Of a DNA stretch of 64,000 nucleotides, positions 10,287 through 20,715 are shown one piece after another. The stretch comes from Myxocyprinus asiaticus (taxonomy: Eukaryota; Chordata; Actinopteri; Cypriniformes; Catostomidae). A program made the translations under genes and the position numbers. The stretch is taken from assembly GCF_019703515.2 (NCBI RefSeq), contig NC_059368.1:35366735-35430734 (forward strand), given 5' to 3'. How positions within the stretch are numbered: position 1 is the stretch's first letter; each line of letters begins with the position of its first letter. The notes under the pieces were generated by a model that did no database searches, was not told the DNA's origin, and worked only from the letters and a program-made list of their open reading frames with translations.

Positions 10287-12776
10287 ATGACTGCGACTGT
10301 TGTGTCTCCTTTCTTCGACTTCGAAGTGACGAATAATAAGGTAATTTAGTGTTTTTGGGAAGTTCTTTAAAGCGTTTCTATCAGTTTATTTAAACGTGGA
10401 ACAGGCCATATGTCGAATGTTTCGTAGTTTGAGATACATTCTGTATTCTACAGCGATGTCACACTTTTTTGGCTTATGTTTGTTAGAGCTGGACGGGAGG
10501 AGGGAATCTTGCGCGTGTTCTTGATCTAATCTTGTGGCTTCAATGATCTGCAGTCATCGATTAGGAAATCGATTAGGAAAGAAAGACATGCAGACTCTTA
10601 CTGTTCCCTTCGTTGTGTATATACATCATCAGGAAGTTCGTCGCACAAGTTATGTTGTGTATTTGCTTTTAATGCGAGAGGAGGCCACATGTTTAGTTTT
10701 CATTTAAATTAAAACAAGGAGTACTTAGTATATAGCATGGGAAACGTGTTTGTATTAGACTTTAATATATGTATTTCTAATTGACTTTTTATCCTCTTGA
10801 GTAACAGTGGTTTTAACCTAAAAATGAAAGCATTTTAAAATGGTTTCTTATATTGTCTTAATTTAGTTCTCTCTTTTACAATTTATTGGTTAGTTGTATT
10901 GGTATTATTATATAAGGTCTATAAGAATTTAAGTATTGTGCTGTGTGACCATGCAGCTGTGACATAGAAGCAAAATAGTTTCAACAGAACGCATTAAGGG
11001 GCGTTCACGCAGGACGCGTTTTGCATTCAAAAACAGCTAGACGCAACGGAAAGGAGACTCGTCGCGAGATTTTACACGGCATGCTGGGAAAAAACTGCGC
11101 GACGCAACGGTCGAAGACGCAAAGCGTTCGTCTGACGCATGTGCACACAGATCAACAACTAAAAAAATAGCGCAGAAGGGGCAAGAACGCATCCGCTGTA
11201 AACGATGAGTTTGCTTCATTTCATACGTAAACTACTTTAGTTCGTAAATTTACTATACTGGGAACCTGTCGTGATCAATGAGAGGGGTTATTATGTTCTC
11301 ATCCTCAACTGAATAATAAAATATCAGAAATATTTTTTTGTAATGCAAAGCCAGAATAATATGGGGGTTTAAAACGTAGTTGTAGCATTAATGTATGTGG
11401 CCTGAAGTCTTAAAGTTTCACATAAGTGGTGTGTAATGAATCATTACGGTATTGTGCGCCATTTCTGCAGTTACTGCGTAACATGCATGAGTCTCACACG
11501 GTCTAGATAACCTTTTACGGCTTAGTAAACCTTTCACTTTTTAAGAGACTGGGTAGGTTAAAACTGCAGGGCCATTAGTATTATCTTTTAAAAAAATAAT
11601 TGAAAAAAAATAAAAAATCCCCAAATCATAACTGCACACAGGCCTTTAGTGCACTGTAGGCCTGACCTGAAGACCACGGACATGTCATAAACTCTCACTA
11701 GCCACATCTGGAGCAAAGGGAGTCATATTTATGCCAAATATTTGAGATGTTCTTGTTTACTTCATTTTCAGAACAGTAAGGTGATGAACAACAACAGTAC
11801 TCTCTCCAGTCCCCACTTACAGTCTGTCCCCTCCACTGGTCCCAACACCCCCTTTACGCCCACCGGGTCCCTGCTGGACAGGAAAGTGGTGGGTAGCCCT
11901 TCAGTGGGACTCTTTCAGCGTCGCCACTCTGTTTCCGTTACCAGCTCCAAATCAACACAGAACCAGTTTATTAACAGTCTCAAGATGGATGGCTCAGCCT
12001 CCATGAGTGTGAGCAGCAACAACAAGGAGAACCGCTTTCGGGACCGGTCCTTCTCTGAAACCGGGGAGCGTCTAGGGCCAAGCAACATCACGTGCATTAG
12101 TGCCAACGGGAACAGCCAGGTCAACTCGAGTCGCTATAAGACCGAACTCTGCAGGCCCTTCGAGGAGAACGGCACTTGTAAATATGGTGATAAGTGCCAG
12201 TTTGCCCATGGGATGCATGAGCTTCGTAGTCTCAATCGCCACCCCAAGTACAAGACTGAACTTTGTCGCACCTTCCACAGCATCGGGTACTGCCCATACG
12301 GGCCACGCTGCCACTTCATCCACAATGCAGAGGAGCGCCGCGGACCCCCTCCTCTCTCCGCCTTTAACAAGATGGAGCGCCCTCGCCTTCATCACAGCTA
12401 CAGTTTCACCGGTTTCACGAGCTCAAGTGGCTCCCAGGACAGCCCGACCTCTGTCACGCCTCCGCCCATGTTTTCCACAGAGGACATCAATGAGTGGCCC
12501 AGCAACCCCTTTACTTACTCTAGTCAAGAGCTTGCCAACCTGTTTGGGCCCAGTTTAGGTGGTACCACTGTCCCCGAGCTGTCTGGACCTCACTCACCAA
12601 CTGCACCTTCCTTCTTTAGGCCCATGTCGGAGTCTCCACCCAGTCCCCCAGACTCCCTCTCTGATCAAGAGGGCTACCAGAGCAGCCTGGGCAGTCAGAG
12701 CGGATCTGAGTCACCAGTGCTGGATGCGACACGCCGCCTTCCCATCTTCAGCAGACTCTCTACCTCTGACGATTAA
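10287..12776 (+). CDS. zfp36l1: ZFP36L1-like tandem CCCH zinc-finger mRNA-decay protein (two coding exons: 10287-10340, 11772-12776)
   Basis: Encodes a 352-residue RNA-binding protein of the TTP/ZFP36 family, which binds AU-rich elements in 3' UTRs and recruits the CCR4-NOT deadenylase in the cytoplasm. Exon 1 gives [18 protein letters not shown] and ends at a GT donor (10341). Exon 2 begins after a pyrimidine-rich CAG acceptor (11771) in phase 0. Two C-x8-C-x5-C-x3-H fingers lie at about residues 145-164 and 183-202, each led by YKTELCR. Family phosphorylation motifs are RRHSVS (about 69-73), RDRSFSE (about 109-115) and HHSYSF. The end, [14 protein letters not shown], is the conserved CNOT1-binding tail. 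[10 protein letters not shown] and [12 protein letters not shown] fit ZFP36L1 better than ZFP36L2. The start has A at -3. An a or b fish paralogue cannot be chosen here. Confidence 0.93.
10341..11771 (+). other. zfp36l1: zfp36l1 intron 1 with a GC-rich insertion-like block
   Basis: The single intron (1431 bases) separates the short first coding exon from the rest, matching the two-exon layout of ZFP36-family genes. Boundaries are AAG/GTAATT and TTTTCAG/AAC. A CpG-rich block at about 10995-11205, beginning GGGGCGTTCACGC, stands out from its AT-rich surroundings and resembles one end of a fish MITE family; no matching opposite end was found. A short tandem ATCGATTAGGAA occurs near 10557-10578. 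Confidence 0.8.
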
Positions 12777-13929
12777 AGCCTACGCTCAGAGATCTTGGGC
12801 CCTTTATTGAGGGAAATCACAGAAAGAGCTGGTGAGAAAGAGAGAATAATTGTCCTCCTAGTGACCCCTTCCTCTCCTTGCCTTGTTTACAGCAGAGAAG
12901 TGGACGTACAGTGTTCTCGTAGCCACTGAGTCAAATCAGAACTCCTACTACCAGGTAGCATTTATCCACATGTTCTTAGACATCTCTAACATGCTTGACA
13001 TAAGAACTGTTCAGCTTGAGCCCTGTTCAAATGTCCAATCAGTCCATATTTACTTTTTTTACTTCTTGCCAATTCAAGAAGCATCTTTATCCAAGAATCT
13101 ACTATATATACTGTAGCGATGATGCTTTGCATACCTGAAAGTGCCACTTTTCTTTAAGAAAACTCTTGCAATAGATGAAATAGAAAGTGCCTATCATAGT
13201 TTTACAGTTTATGGACTTTTTCAACTTTTCCAATTACTTTGATTTTCAAAGATCTGGGGTAGAAAAGGCATAATGAAAAAAAATCGAACATCTTAGGTAA
13301 AGCTTTTTACGAGACATCCTGAAAAATACCTGTGTGTCTAGTGGTGCTAAATGTGCGGTTGCCATGGTATTTATCCCTAGAACATGTGATCCCTTACAGT
13401 AAAATTGTATCTGCTGGTTGGTGGATTATGAAAGAGAGGATATCTGAGAGAGAGAATGTCCATTCCCTCTGTTTATGTTACCACTAAAGATGTGACTTCA
13501 GTGGCCACTAACTGTTTAAATGTAAACAGATTATCGAGGTGTCTATCATTAATTCAATATTGTATTTCCCCTATTATTGTTGTTATAATAGTTATTATTA
13601 CATTATTACGATTATTGTTGGTATTTTCTGTTTGGAAATGAAAACTTTCAAACTGAAAGTTTTACTTAAGTTATCAAAATGTATTTATTGCTGATTGTAA
13701 GCATTTTTTATTTTGTTTATATTTATCTGGATAATGAAACAATAGAATATATTTTCCTTTATGTTAAATTATGATCTTCCGTATTAATCGTAAGATTGTG
13801 AAGACCTTTTTCATTAAGTTTCAACAGTTAATATATTATACTGCAATTACTTTTTTGTAACTACATTTTGATTTGTTTTTAAAGTGAAACTTAATTTAAA
13901 ATAAGAATGCAAAGAGGATGTTTTGCATT

Positions 13930-13938
13930 TTATTTATT
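13930..13938 (+). promoter_or_regulatory. zfp36l1: AU-rich element nonamer UUAUUUAUU, copy 1
   Basis: A perfect TTATTTATT in the 3' UTR. This nonamer is the established high-affinity site of ZFP36-family tandem zinc fingers, so the protein may act on its own transcript. Confidence 0.75.
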
Positions 13939-14303
13939 ATTATGTTTTCTCCCAAATGTTGGACTGCAGTATCAGGATGTTTATGCCTCTATAGTCCTTT
14001 ATTATTTGGCTCCGACCATCTAGAATGTAAACTGAGTTATCTTGACAATAACAGTCCTCTGCCTGTGATTTTATAAATCCAATGTTTAGACTGGCGTTCT
14101 CTTATTAAGACTCCTTATGGTATGAACAAATCACCAATATGCGTTATATCACCAATGGTCCAAACCTTTGTTTGCAGAATGATCTGTCATATATAAGGGA
14201 ATTGCTAAATATACATTTGTGTATTTATTTTGCCCAGATGAAACCAGGTTATGTACACCAGCATGCATTTGTTGTTTTGATTTGTTATGACTCATAAATT
14301 CTG

Positions 14304-14312
14304 TTATTTATT
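14304..14312 (+). promoter_or_regulatory. zfp36l1: AU-rich element nonamer UUAUUUAUU, copy 2
   Basis: Second perfect TTATTTATT, about 235 bases upstream of the poly(A) signal and 374 bases after the first copy. Confidence 0.75.
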
Positions 14313-14538
14313 TAGTGATTTTGGACCACAATTACTTGCTAAGTGCTTAACAGTACATTCCAAGAGTCTCGTACCTTTTAGGATCGTAATCCAGAGTCAT
14401 TCTATAGATTTTAGTACATATTTGAGGTTAACAGGATTGCCATTGAGAGCTACAGTTGAATGTCTCCTACAGTATGTTGGCAGCAATGGCTGTTCACATC
14501 AAAATGTTTTTTTGTAATGACAGATTGCAGTTTAAACC

Positions 14539-14544
14539 AATAAA
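14539..14544 (+). terminator. zfp36l1: zfp36l1 polyadenylation signal AATAAA
   Basis: A canonical AATAAA followed about 25-35 bases later by a TGTCTTTTTTTT-type U/GU-rich downstream element. A second AATAAA at 14818-14823 could serve as an alternative distal site. Confidence 0.75.
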
Positions 14545-14565
14545 ATACCTATTTATAAGCTAAAT

Positions 14566-15107
14566 GACTTTGTCTTTTTTTTACACAAATGACAAGCTTG
14601 GTTATTGTGACATAAGCACTTGGAATGGCCTCTCAGAAAGTGTTTATTATGTTGGCTTCTACAAACTTGGTTTAGTTTAGTTTCTTCCCCCCAAAATCCC
14701 TAAAACCAAGACCAGAATTTTTGACTGACTCTTAGAGCTTTCAAGCTATCCACCAAATTTGGTACAGACCTTCAGACTGTTGTGACTTGGGTTGCTATAA
14801 CTTTTATAACTAATCAGAATAAAGGTTTTCACACAGCGGGTGATCAAATATCCCCCAAATTCCATAGATTTACATTATCGGAAGGCCTTTAACCTCTTTT
14901 AATCTCCTTTTTCTTTCTTGCCTTTTTTTTAATCTATCTATCTGTCTGTCTGTTTTTCTATGTATCTATTCAGTATATATAGTATATAAACATTGTATTT
15001 TTTAATTAGTGATAAACTTTCAGACAAGCCGTTGTCAAGCCAACATCAAAGTTTGTCTTGACAAACTTTACCTATCTAGTTGTAAGCTGTGATATTAGTC
15101 TTCTTCT
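14566..15107. other. Downstream flank of zfp36l1; no gene
   Basis: No coding frame. A TCTA/TCTG simple-repeat patch lies around 14932-14972. Confidence 0.5.
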
Positions 15108-15437
15108 TTTTTTTTTTTCTCCCCTTTTCTCCCCAATTTGGAATGCCCAATTCCCAATGCGCTCTAAATCCTCGTGGTGGAGTAGTGACTTGCCTCAATC
15201 CAGGTGGCGGAGGACGAGTCTCAGTTGCCCCCTCGTCTGAGACCATCAATCCGCGCATCTTGTCTTGTTGAGCGCATTACCGGGGAGACGTAGCGCGTGT
15301 GGAGGCTTAACGCTATTCTCCGCGGCATCCACGCACAACTCACCACGCGCCCCACCGAGAGCGAGAACCACACACAGCGACCACGAGGAGCTTACCCCAT
15401 GTGATTGTACCCTCCCTAGCAACCGGGCCAATTTGGA
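15108..15437 (-). mobile_element. tRNA-type SINE body, 5'-truncated
   Basis: GC-rich body with a poly(T) run at its left edge (about 15108-15119), which is the poly(A) tail of a minus-strand insertion. I recognise the body (phrases such as AATGCCCAATTCCCAATG, GCATCCACGCACAACTCACC and CTAGCAACCGGGCC) as a SINE family common in cyprinid genomes. The tRNA-derived head with the pol III A and B boxes is absent at the right end, consistent with 5' truncation during retroposition. Family name not asserted. Confidence 0.6.
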
Positions 15438-16009
15438 TTTGTCCATTGTAGTGGATACCATGCAACAGTTAATAAAAACATGATTTGATCTGTATTTGCA
15501 CTAAGGGCATGGGGGAACCTTGAGGCACATGATATAAAATCTCATGCAAACAGCTGTGCTTGTTACTTCACAACATTTAGACTTTATCCCTGAAAAATTC
15601 TTGTTCCTAAAAGCCACAAACTCGCATTCCAGACTGAACCCAGTACAGCTGAACAGTATGAGACAGGAGGTGCAGCTAATGAACCAGCTAAAAGCTCAAA
15701 ACATTTTCCTGGAGAAGCACTCAAAGACAGGAAATCAAAATTCTGTCGGGACCCAATAGCAAGGATGTAAAAACCCCAAAACTATGACTTTCCTTGGCAC
15801 TGATGTCAGTGGCTTTTTTAATCTCTCTACAGCTTTCAGAAGCAATGGCAAAACCTGGCCTCCTTGAGAATAGCCAGTTTGTTACTGTAGCAACAGTCAG
15901 AAGGGTTCTTGTGCTGGGGACTAACAGTCTAAATGTTTGCTCTCCACGTCAGTAAACAAGCATCCTCGTTCTGCAAACACATTCAGTGCTGGCTAGGTTT
16001 TAGTTTTAA

Positions 16010-16545
16010 AGAGTACCTATTATGGTTTTTCAAATATTACTTTTCATGTAGTGTGTTATATAGCTGTTTGTGAATGTAAAAAATTCTGCAAAGTTTCAAA
16101 AATCAAAGTGCACGACAAATGGATTTATTGACTCCCAAAAGAAAGAACCGATTCTGAACACCTGAAACAAGTCGTTAGTAATTCCAGACTTACTTCCTGT
16201 ACTAACCTGCATAATTTGGTAACAAAAAACCCGCCTCTGGTCTTCACTGGCTGCTCGCGAACAGCTTTGACCTGCCCTCAAACACTACACTAAGCGGTAG
16301 ACCAATCACAACAGACTGGGACATCTGACCAATCAGAGCAGGGTAGGCTCTCTGAAAGGAGGAGTTTAGAATTAATCCTTTAGAATGGATCATTGAACGA
16401 GTAGTTTTTGACACTGGGAAAAAAAGGTAATGCTGCAATTTAAATTATGAGCAAAATAAAGTGTTTTTTGACCTTGGATGCATGTAAATCTATTGTATGA
16501 GACCTTTAAGACTTAGGCACATTCAAAAACCATAATAGGTGCTCT
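16010..16545. mobile_element. TTAA-flanked MITE
   Basis: Flanked by TTAA on both sides (16006-16009, 16546-16549). Termini AGAGTACCTATTATGGTTTT and, inverted, AGAGCACCTATTATGGTTTT form about 20 bp of near-perfect inverted repeat. No transposase is inside the 536-bp element. TTAA targets are used by piggyBac and Kolobok superfamilies; which of the two applies is not decided here. Confidence 0.75.
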
Positions 16546-16817
16546 TTAATATCAGAGAGAAAATACCACACTAAGTTCCTGAGGAAAAGCAGGGCTCTGA
16601 ACACAATCATCAGATTGCCATCTAAGAACCTCAAAGTGCAGCATTTTCAATACTTTGACTTTAAAGGAATAGTTCACTCAAAAAATTTGTAACATTTACT
16701 TACCAAACCTTTTACTTCTCTAGAACCCAAAAGGAGAATGTGCTGCTTTTTTTTTTTTTTCATAAAACAAAAGTGAATGATAACAGATACTGTTGAGCTG
16801 ACAAAAAAGTACCATAA

Positions 16818-16981
16818 AAAATGTCGTCATTTTTATATGTATATGTATAGTGCTTTTCACAACGCGTTTCAAAGCAGCTTTACAGAAAATTATGCTGTAA
16901 CAGAAAATTAAGCTGGAATCTCTATAATGTCTTAAAGTCTTCAAGCTTCAAGCTTCAAGCTTTAAAAAAAAAAAAAAAAAG

Positions 16982-17048
<67 letters not shown>

Positions 17049-17365
17049 TTTACATAAATAATTTGTCTTCAGGCCCCCAGTGATTATGTCAAAGGCAACT
17101 GTGGCAAGGAACACAAAACTCCACATGATGTAGTTAATGGAGAAAAATAACCATGGGGGAAACCAGGGTTATCCTCTGTGAAGTCCATCGTCATCGACTG
17201 AAGTGATGTCTGGCTGGCATAAGCTGCAGTTAGTAATCATCAATTAGTGACACAATGGTGGGAATAGGAGATCGGGCAGGACTGGAGCAGTATCTGGCAG
17301 TATCCCAAGGTTGAGACAGGGAAACGAATAGAATAATTTTATCGTAGAACATCCATATGATTACT
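16818..17365 (-). mobile_element. 5'-truncated retroelement with 19-bp target site duplication
   Basis: The insertion is bracketed by an exact 19-bp direct repeat, TGACAAAAAAGTACCATAA, at 16799-16817 and 17366-17384. A duplication of this length is typical of LINE-driven insertion. The 3' end, read on the - strand, lies at the left (GAAAAGCACTATACATATAC) and is shared with the fragment at 4153-4270. The interior includes poly(A) and (TA)n tracts and the phrase CTTCAGGCCCCCAGTGA. No coding frame survives. Confidence 0.75.
16962..17041. repeat. Poly(A) followed by (TA)n microsatellite
   Basis: An uninterrupted A run (about 16962-16980) followed by about 58 bases of TA repeat, within the retroelement insertion. 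Confidence 0.95.
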
Positions 17366-17635
17366 TGACAAAAAAGTACCATAATAGACATCCATATGAC
17401 TTGTACACTATATTCCAAGTCTTCTGAAGCCATATGATAGCTTTGGATGAGAAACAGCATATGCCACATGTCCAAACTGGTTATCATGAGACATGTGAAA
17501 ACCAATGGTGTTTTGCATCACTGGCATCAAATCTGGTGAGGATGAGTCAAAATAATTTCTTTGCGGTTATCAACATTGTGCCACAAATGCTGTCTATTGA
17601 GCTTAACTGGAACCTGGAATAGGTCCTTTAATATA

Positions 17636-18155
17636 CACTACCATTCAAAAGTTTAGGGTCACTTACTCATTCTTTATTTTATTTTTATTTTTTTCACATT
17701 TTAGAATAATAGTAAAGTCATCACAACTATGGAATAATAGAAATGGAAATATGGGAATTATGTTGAGTCTAAAAAAATCCAAAATAAATAAAAACGATGT
17801 TATATTTTAGAATCTTCAAAGTGGCCACACTTTGCCTAGATTTTGCAGAAATGTATTCTTGGCATTTTTTCAACCAACTTCTTGAGTTATCACCCTGGGA
17901 TGCTTTTTAAACAGTATTGAAGGAGTTCCCATCTATATGCTGGGCAGTTAGTGGCTGCTTTTCTTAATTATTCGGTCCAAGTCATCCATTTCAAAAATTT
18001 TCATTTTGTAATTAAATAAATTAATATGTTGGCACAATTATATTTTTGTCTACAAAACTAATTTCAAACATTTAAGCATACACCTTCAGATCAAAAGGTT
18101 TTAAGATCATGAGAAACATTTCAGGCAAGTGACCCCAAACTTTTGAACGGTAGTG
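17636..18155. mobile_element. Tc1/mariner-type MITE, complete
   Basis: 520 bp flanked by TA on both sides (17634-17635, 18156-18157). Termini CACTACCATTCAAAAGTTT and, inverted, CACTACCGTTCAAAAGTTT, followed by GGGTCACTT-like bases, form about 28-30 bp of inverted repeat. There is no transposase. A second copy in opposite orientation lies at 23060. Confidence 0.85.
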
Positions 18156-18737
18156 TATGTTGAATGGAAAAAAATCTAAATAAACATTCTGGCTAACACC
18201 TCCTTTTGTGTTTCACAGGGGGGAAAAAAAGTAGAAAAAAAGTAGAAAAAAAAAATTAATATGGTTTTAGAAAAACATGAGGGTGAGTATGTAAGAACTG
18301 GTAAGTAGTCAAGCATGGCAACAATCCAGCATTGGAGTTTGCCATTTTAGGGAAATATGCAGTAGCCTAAGTGTTATTCTGTCAAGAACATACAGGACAA
18401 TCAAATCTTCAGTTACCAGTTGGTTTCCATTCACATCAGGGCTGTGGGTCACAGGGCCTTTAAGAACATACATGGAATAAGGCCAGAGTCACAGTTGAGC
18501 AATACTTGAGCTGTAGACTTTGTAATTCCTCTATCAGCACTTTTTGTTACCCTGAGTTTTTCAGAGGGCAATGAGTAAAAACATCAGCGCTCAATGTTGA
18601 GTTTTAAGTGTCAGAAGCCTGACATGATTGGCACTAATGAGGTTGTGGAAGGGGCATTTTGGGGAGTTTTCAGTGAGGGGAAGGTGTGGTTGTTGATTTA
18701 ACCTTGAGACTGTGAAGTAACTGAATTTGTGTTCAAT

Positions 18738-19090
18738 GAGTCCATTTACATGCACACATATACGGTGATAACTCCCAAAAATCAACATTTAAAAAAAATC
18801 AGACAAAGCAAGAAAAGCATCTTTACATGAGATTAGAAATAATTGAGTTATTCTCTGTTTTTGACGTCAAACCATGAAGTGGCGTGCGCAAAACATGTGC
18901 GTACATTGGATAAGCTGGTAAGAAATCCGGTAAAGGTGTAAAATGCAATGTGAAATTGGCGTAATGGGCAAAAATCTACCCGTGCCGATCATTCATACTT
19001 AAGCCGTTTACGACCTTACACTGAAAAAGGAAAGCCGTTGTCAACTTATAAAGCATAATCGGTGTAAGAATGTGCATGTAAACATGATCA
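18738..19090. mobile_element. MITE with ATTTACATGCACA termini
   Basis: The left end GTCCATTTACATGCACA and the right end, inverted GATCATGTTTACATGCACA, bound a 350-bp non-coding segment. Target duplication not resolved; superfamily unassigned. Confidence 0.55.
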
Positions 19091-19469
19091 CTATCAAAAA
19101 AGAAACACTGGTGAAAAAAAAGAAAATAATCAAGGCTAATTTAAATCTACGAAGTCTACTGATTTGTGACTGGAAGAAGAATTAAATACTTTTATCTTTC
19201 AGCTTCTACAGCTAATATAAAGAATAATATTGCCCCACAAACAAAATGCAGTAACTACTGTACAGCAACACTGAAACTGAGAAGATGGCTTTTAAGGAAT
19301 GTTTCAATACGTTAAGTGCAATCAAAAGAATTTGTGGCATAATGTTGATAGCACAAAAAAATATTTTGGCTCATTCGCCGTTTATTTAAAAGAAAAAGAA
19401 AAAAGAAAAAACGGTTACAGTATAAGGCACTTATAATTGACGTGAATGGGGCCAGTCCATAAACATTAA

Positions 19470-20083
19470 AGGAATAGTTCAACCAAAAATGAAAATTCTC
19501 TCATCATTTACTCACCCTTATGCCATCCCAGATGTGTATGACTTTCTTTCATCTGCTGAACTCAAATTAAGATTTTTAGAAGAATTTCTCAGCTCTTTTG
19601 GTCCAGCTCTTTTTGGCAAGTGAATGAGTGCCAAAATTTGGACGCTCCAAAAATCACACAAGTCAGAATAAAAGTCATCCATAAGACTCCAGTGGTTAAA
19701 TCTATATCTTCAGAAGCAATATGATAGGTGTGGGTGAGAAATAGATTACTTTTACATTCTTCATGCATACCGCCTCCTAATGGGCAGGAAGAATAATTTC
19801 AAGCAAAATATGACTTGCATATCTATCTGTTTCTCACCCACACCTATCATATCACTTCTGAAGATATGGATTAAAACACTGGAGTCGTATGGATTACTTT
19901 TATGATGCCTTAATGTGCTTTTTGGAGCATCAAAATTTTGGCATTGAATGGACCTACAGAGCAGAAATATTCTTCTAAGTATAATTTGTGTTCTGCAGGA
20001 TCTTCAAAAAGTCAAACACTTCTGGGATGGCATGAGGGTGAGTAAATTATGAGAGAATTTTCATTTTTGGGTGAACTATCCCC
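19470..20083. mobile_element. TTAA-flanked palindromic MITE (AGGRATAGTTCA family)
   Basis: TTAA at 19466-19469 and a mutated TTAT at 20084-20087 flank a 614-bp element. The left end AGGAATAGTTCAACC runs through a long arm including CATCCCAGATGTGTATGAC. The right end is its inverted copy (GGGATGGCATGAGGGTGAG, then GGGTGAACTATCCCC). Same family as 34292-34939. Confidence 0.8.
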
Positions 20084-20087
20084 TTAT

Positions 20088-20276
20088 GGTTGCACTTTAT
20101 TTTACAGTACATGTACTTTCAGTATACTTACAGTGTACTTACCCAAGAAAGTACTGAGTAATTAGATAAATACAGTTTAGGGTTGGGGTTAGGTTTAGGG
20201 TTAGTAGTAATTACTGTAGTTGTTGTAATTATATAGTATGGAAATGTAGAACAGTACTGTAAAATAAAGTGCTACC
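20088..20276. mobile_element. Small MITE with CACTTTATTTTACAGTAC ends
   Basis: The left GGTTGCACTTTATTTTACAG and right GTACTGTAAAATAAAGTGC are inverted copies, bounding about 190 bp. The interior has TTAGGG-like motifs (20176-20205). These are not telomeric arrays. Confidence 0.6.
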
Positions 20277-20715
20277 AACATTAAAATAGACACTGTTTAA
20301 CATTATGTACGTAAGATGTAAACATTATGCATGTTAACATGATTTTAGTGGAATAAAATCAAGGATCTACTGGCGTTAAAGTGTTTACTAGATTACAGGG
20401 TTTAACAGCATTACATTGTCATGACAACGAAGTTATAATATTGAATATAATTTTACACAGATAAAACTTTTAAGCAATTTTATCACACTAATGTTAGCAG
20501 ATATAATGTTTACTTCTTATGGCCATACTTTTGAAACGGTGTGTAAATGTTTATGCACTGGCCCCATTCACTTGCATTATAGGTGCCTCACTTTACATGC
20601 AATTTCTGCATTATTTTTATATAAACAAAATCAATGTTTATATTTGGTATCAACAACACTATGCCACAAATGCTGTTGATTGAGCTTAACATTGTATTGA
20701 AACAGCAACATTCCT

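Larger units (their letters stand above)
12777..14565 (+). other. zfp36l1: zfp36l1 3' UTR, AU-rich
   Basis: The AT-rich stretch after the TAA stop runs without interruption to the poly(A) signal at 14539. Besides two perfect UUAUUUAUU nonamers it contains near matches GUAUUUAUU at about 13680 and 14221, and further AUUUA pentamers near 13718 and 14551. Short frames in this stretch are not coding. The 3' end is inferred from the signal and the following U-rich sequence. Confidence 0.8.
16665..17627. mobile_element. Composite of TTAA-type MITE ends, interrupted by a retroposon
   Basis: The left end AGGAATAGTTCACTC follows TTAA (16661-16664) and matches the family at 19470 and 34292. The right end before TTAA (17628-17631) instead matches the family at 19296 (TGTGCCACAAATGCTGTC). 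The two ends are therefore not a simple pair, and this may be two adjoining MITE fragments. A retroelement at 16818-17365 splits the left part. Confidence 0.5.
19296..20715. mobile_element. Palindromic TTAA-type element hosting two nested MITEs
   Basis: The left terminus GGAATGTTTCAATAC, followed by AATTTGTGGCATAATG, pairs with an inverted copy at the right end (GGAATGTTGCTGTTTCAATAC, CATTTGTGGCATAG). TTTAA sits outside each end. The interior is split by the elements at 19470-20083 and 20088-20276. Other parts of the family occur at 17560-17627 and 51720-52140. Non-coding. Confidence 0.65.

Noticed and set aside
12072..12558. 107-residue (-) and 152-residue (+, other frame) open frames over zfp36l1
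   Set aside because: Shadows of the CCCH zinc-finger exon in other frames, caused by its higher GC content.
20170..20210. TTAGGG-like motifs as an interstitial telomere
   Set aside because: Irregular TTAGGTTTAGGG phrases inside a small MITE, with similar patches at 1270-1430 and 41500-41710; not a tandem telomeric array.
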